A DNA stretch of 64,000 bases, taken from Eudorina sp. 2006-703-Eu-15. Its lineage: Eukaryota > Chlorophyta > Chlorophyceae > Chlamydomonadales > Volvocaceae. The stretch covers positions 434,001 to 498,000 of the forward strand of contig BDSI01000023.1 of NCBI GenBank assembly GCA_003117195.1, written 5' to 3'. Both the position numbers and the translations under genes were made by a program. Of this stretch, positions 60,301 to 64,000 are shown in pieces (within the stretch, counting starts at the first letter, position 1; every line of letters starts with the position of its first letter). The notes under the pieces are model-generated. The model did not search any database, was not told where the DNA came from, and saw only the letters and a program-made list of their open reading frames with translations.

Positions 60301-63300
60301 TCGGGCTGCGGCATTTAACGATGAACGGGACGGGTGGGGCGAATTCCGCAGTCTGGAGCCGAACTAGCAGATGCCCCGCGATGACCTCCAGCCGCGACTC
60401 CACCCCCGACATGGTTTCTGCGCGGGGGCCAAAACAATGGATGCCGCTCCACCCAGCCGGGTCCGGACCAGCACGTGCCGTGCCCGCCCCTCTGTACCCT
60501 GGCCCCTCTCGGCCGCTTGTTACGTCTGTCGGTGATAGCCCCAAGCGGGCGGCCCAGCCGACCGCGCTGGGCCGTGGGTGGTTGGTACCCAGCCGACCGC
60601 GCTGCCCCCTCCCGCTGCCCCCTCCTCGCGCCCTCCCCCCTTGGCCTGACCCTCTCCCACCGTCCCCTCCCCACGGATGCCCCCCCCCAGACGGCGAGCT
60701 CCGTCTGATCAACGGCGCCAACAGCTCCATCGGGCTGGTGCAGATGGCGTACAACGGCCGCTGGGGCGGGTTCTGCGTGCAGTCCTGGACGCCGGAGACG
60801 GCGCAGGTGGTGTGTCGCCGGCTGGGGCTCACCGGCGGTGAGGTCGCTGTATGGGGGTACCGGCAGGGGAGCCCAACCGGAGCGTTGGTTGGTTGGTTGG
60901 ACGGTTAGTAGATTGGTCTTTACCCCGGGTAGCCTCCATTAACGGTGTGCACCGACACCGGGGGGTGCCAGTTGCGGCGGCCGCGTTGCCTTGCCATCTC
61001 CGCGCCTCCGAGGAGGAGGAGGAGGAGGGTTCCCGACCGTTTCCAGGGCCCAGAACTCCTAACTCTGGCACCTGGAAAATCATGAAGAGGTTCCGTCAGC
61101 GATGCCGCAACCGGCATCCATTACCGTCTTGCGGCAAATGCGGTAAATGCATTTGTACAGTACGGTGCATTACGGCGGCTGCGAAGGACGGCTTCGCGAT
61201 CAGCGTCCGCGTCACTTTGTGCGCCACGTGCTGTGGTACTGCAGGCACCCTGGTGTACAGCAATATCCTCGGCATCCGCAACGGCCCGCCCGTGAAGATG
61301 TGGTTGAAGAACCTGCAGTGCCTGGGCACGGAGCGCAGCCTGCTGGCCTGCACGTACGACGCTGTGAACGACAAATCGTGCGAGCCGTATTGGGCTGCGG
61401 CGGTCATGTGCGGAGGTGGGTGCGTGCGTGTGTGCTCCAGGGCGGGGAGCCCTGCTCTTGGGGGTGGGGGGCATCCGCCTTGGCAGTGTTGGTGTGGGGG
61501 CCAATGAAGCCAGGAGGAGAGAGCAGCGCATGCCGCGGATCGGGTCTGTCGAGCCCGATGGGTCGGGTTTGTCGAGCTGGTGGGGATTCGAGCGCGGCTG
61601 CAGTCTCTCAGCCTGATGCGAGTGCTGCTCCTGTGCTGCTGCTGCCTTCCCCGTTCCTTCATTTGGGTTTGCTGCGCAGTTGACGACGGCAGCCTGCGGT
61701 TGGCCAACGGCACCGAGTCCTCGGGGCGGCTGGAGGTCATGCACAACGGCGCATGGGTGAGGGGGAAGGCAAGGAGGCGGGACACGCGATGCGGATATTT
61801 GAATAAATGAACGGGGAACGACTTCGTTGGACGACGTTGTCTGTGTGTGTGTGTGTGTTTAAAGAGAAGCCTCACCCAGAACCGCCCGGGTGGGTGTGCG
61901 CGTGTGCTTACCGAGGCTTGGACGCACCTGAACACAGCCGATTGCGAGATATACAGGATGAGCATCCTGGACAGTATATATTGTGCGTGCAATAAGCAAG
62001 GGGTCAACCGGTGGGTCACCTTCGTGCCACCGTACTGGCTATGCCCCGTCGAGCAATCGCAGCAGGCCCCCGGAAGGGACCCAAGGGTGTTGGGCGCCCG
62101 GTCCGGGGCCGATCCGGGGCGGAGCGCGGCGTCCTCCCTCCGGGCCAGTGCCTGACCTCCCAAGGATCCCGCGCTCCTTCTGCGCTATTACATCCAAAAC
62201 CCAACCACCTCCCCAAGAAGCCAACGGCTTGCCGCCTGGAATAACCCCCACCGGTTCGCTGCTGCTGCTTCCAGGGCACGGTCTGCTCGGACAACTTCAC
62301 GGACGTGGAGGCCGGGGTGGCCTGCCGGCAGCTGGGCTTTGCGGGCGGCTGGGTGGCGCCCAAGCTGCAGTACGGCTGGGGCCGGGGCAACGTGTGGATG
62401 GGTGAGTGGGTGTCCGCACACGGGCATGGGACATGCACGGACAGTAGGGCTGTACGGCCAGGGAACCAGTGCGGGGGACCCGTACCGCGCCTGACGTGCC
62501 CTGGTCCTGATGCGCCGGGGGTCGCGCGCAGCAGGGGCGGGGTGACCTGAGAGACAGACGTGGTTGCGGTTCGGGGTCGCGTGGGAGCGGGCGCCAAGGA
62601 AGCCAAGCCCAGCGCGAAACCGGGGGAAGAGGACAGGCTCACGACCCCTCTGGAAGTGGCCCCGGTGGGGGTGTGGGATCCACCTCGCCTGGACAGCCTG
62701 GAAGCCAGCAAGATATGAGCTGCACCGAGCGACGTCGCTCCGCGAGACGAGTTGAATGGCAGGTGGCAGAAGCAGCCCCCTCAGCTCCCTGAGCTCCCGC
62801 CCCCCTGCGTGCCTGTCGCCTGCTTCCTCCCCCTTCCCCCCTCCCGGTGGTGCAGATGCCATCAAGTGCCGGGGCACGGAGAGGCGGCTGCCCGACTGCC
62901 AGTTCGACGGCTGGGGCTGGACGGACTGCTCCCACCAAGGTGCGCCTTGCTGCCCCCCCCCACCCCCCCGGGGCACCCCGACGCAATCCGCCATCAAGTC
63001 AAGGACAACCGTCCGGACGTTCGGTGTTTTGGGGGTTAAATTGAAAAAAGAAATAAACCCGAGGAACGAACCCGGGCACACCCAGCATAACTCAGTATAC
63101 TTACGTGGTGCGGTACCTGGTGTTTTCGGGGGCTACTCGGCACCGCTGTCGACGTGTGGATGCATTCTTTAATCTCTGTAGCTCTCAATACGGATGGATC
63201 CTTCTGTCTCTGAACGGTATGCTTGCTTCTCCGCCCGTTTGGAAATCCTCCGCATGCCTCCGCGTGACATTGTGTTTAACGTGGGTCTGGACGTGGACAG

Positions 63301-64000
63301 GACATGAGGGGCAGCTAAGATACGGTCTGGGCCAACCTCTCTCTCTCTCTCTTTCTCCCGCCCTCCCTCCCGCCCTCCCTCCCCCTCCCCACGTGGACAC
63401 AACACGTCCCTCACCCCTCGTTCTTACGCTAGATGCACGTCACACACTTTGCCTTGCCTCCGAGGTACACGAGTGCACACACACCCGTGCTTCGGCGGTC
63501 TCCCGTATGGGGCGGGTTAGCGCCCCCGGCCAGTGTCGGCCCGGCAGATATGTAACGATTCACACTCGAGCACGCGGATGGGTTACCGCGCGGAACACGC
63601 ACGAGCTCTCACTCGCGCGACCGACCGGCAGATGGCCTGAACCGCCGCCCCCCTCCCCCCCTTGCTGCCCGGCAACGGCCCCGTCCGTCCTGTCGCCACC
63701 GCCACCGCAGATGACGTGGGCGTGCAGTGCTATTACGGTGAGTTGTCGTACAGAGCCGGCTGTGCACGACCGCCGGACCCGCGGGGCGCAATCCACCGAC
63801 CTGCACAGTGCCTGCAACCGCTCCCTGCCTACACACGCACCTGGCCTTTCCCACGGACTGATGCTGAGGCAGGGCGTCACTTACACCGCCAGAAACCCAC
63901 CGCCACGGTTCACTTTGTCCGAACTTCCTAACTCCCGCCTCCCTGGCCCTGTCCCGCAGCTCCCCGTCTACCGCCGCTGCTACCCGGGGTGCCGCCGCCC
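57330..64000 (+). CDS. Secreted protein with SRCR domains (5' part, runs off the window)
   Basis: Exons 57330-57414, 57530-57643, 57768-57829, 58210-58264, 58897-58988, 59438-59525, 59673-59696, 60126-60185, 60691-60837, 61245-61415, 61680-61756, 62275-62401, 62856-62939, 63711-63737 and 63960 onward give 418 residues in the window. Signal peptide (RALFCALWIALPSSILQT), a poly-proline segment, then three scavenger receptor cysteine-rich domains. SRCR1 starts DGDLRLVNG and has WGTVCDDFFD, VACKQLGH and ECLGIESKLWYC. SRCR2 starts DGELRLING, with VVCRRLGL and QCLGTERSLLAC. SRCR3 starts DGSLRLANG, with GTVCSDNFTD, VACRQLGF and CRGTERRLPDC. A PPSPPVPPSPP linker separates SRCR1 and SRCR2; another Pro-rich stretch begins at 63960. 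Volvocine SRCR proteins are extracellular or membrane proteins of the cell wall and matrix. The intron after 58264 uses a GC donor (AGAG|GCAAGT). Confidence 0.92.
57954..57990 (+). repeat. Intron repeat AATGAACGTTACAGC, copy B
   Basis: In the SRCR-gene intron after exon 57768-57829; matches 28924-28958 in an intron of the UFD1-UBX gene. Confidence 0.7.
61852..61892 (+). repeat. Intron repeat GTGTGTTTAAAGAGAAGCC, copy B
   Basis: In the SRCR-gene intron after exon 61680-61756, next to a TG run; matches 20872-20912. Confidence 0.6.
63035..63104 (-). repeat. Dispersed 70-base repeat, copy B
   Basis: Reverse-complement match to 6789-6858 with two differences, in the SRCR-gene intron after exon 62856-62939. 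Confidence 0.8.

Noticed and set aside
62188..63081. 297-codon minus frame over the third SRCR domain
   Set aside because: It is antisense to SRCR exons with correct phases and cysteine patterns, and part of it is the dispersed repeat.

Overview
The window is nuclear DNA of a volvocine green alga (a Chlamydomonas, Gonium or Volvox relative). The basis is GC-rich, intron-rich genes with short exons and GT-AG introns, codon use strongly biased to G/C in third position, long Ala/Pro/Gln/Ser low-complexity protein segments, proline-rich linkers next to SRCR domains, and candidate TGTAA polyadenylation signals. Nothing prokaryotic or organellar was seen. The species cannot be fixed from the sequence alone.

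Layout, left to right. (1) 0.5-4.2 kb, plus: the pseudouridine synthase dyskerin/CBF5 in five exons; its first intron holds a minisatellite and a 305-base assembly gap. (2) 7.1-12.3 kb, minus: a large low-complexity protein of unknown function in two exons, with an intron made mostly of a ~700-base GGTA tetranucleotide array. (3) 12.4-18.6 kb, minus: a flavin-containing monooxygenase-like gene whose N-terminal FAD site, middle and C-terminus I can follow, but not every exon. (4) 20.0-21.7 kb, plus: an 82-residue protein in four tiny exons. (5) 23.1-25.9 kb, minus: a ~530-residue protein with a possible organelle-targeting N-terminus, family unknown. (6) 26.2-27.8 kb, plus: a probable carbohydrate sulfotransferase-like secreted or Golgi protein. 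(7) 28.3-31.0 kb, plus: a UFD1-like plus UBX-domain protein, 482 residues, a likely p97/CDC48 partner. (8) 31.4 kb, minus: tRNA-Val(CAC). (9) 33.8-52.4 kb, minus: a complete CHD1-type chromatin remodeller of about 28 exons. It has an acidic N-terminus, two chromodomains, a SNF2 motor, SANT/SLIDE-like segments and a CHD1 C-terminal domain, followed by a long Pro/Gln-rich and Arg/Asp/Ser-rich tail. (10) 52.8-56.3 kb, minus: an MFSD6-like major facilitator, 555 residues, five exons. (11) 57.3 kb to the window end, plus: the 5' part of a secreted protein with three SRCR domains and proline-rich linkers, cut by the window edge.

The genes do not form one pathway. They are an ordinary set of neighbours: RNA modification, chromatin remodelling, protein quality control, transport, extracellular matrix. 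The most unusual features are in the DNA between and inside them. A 12-base palindrome GACCC-NN-GGGTC occurs at least ten times. A ~25-base motif recurs in six introns of the CHD1 gene. Several other short repeats are shared between introns of unrelated genes, and two perfect hairpins are present. A 15-base minisatellite is translated inside CHD1.

Exon borders below were placed by hand from GT/AG (one GC/AG) sites and reading-phase agreement. They are firm for CBF5, the UFD1-UBX gene, the MFS gene, the SRCR gene and most of CHD1, and weak for the monooxygenase and the sulfotransferase.
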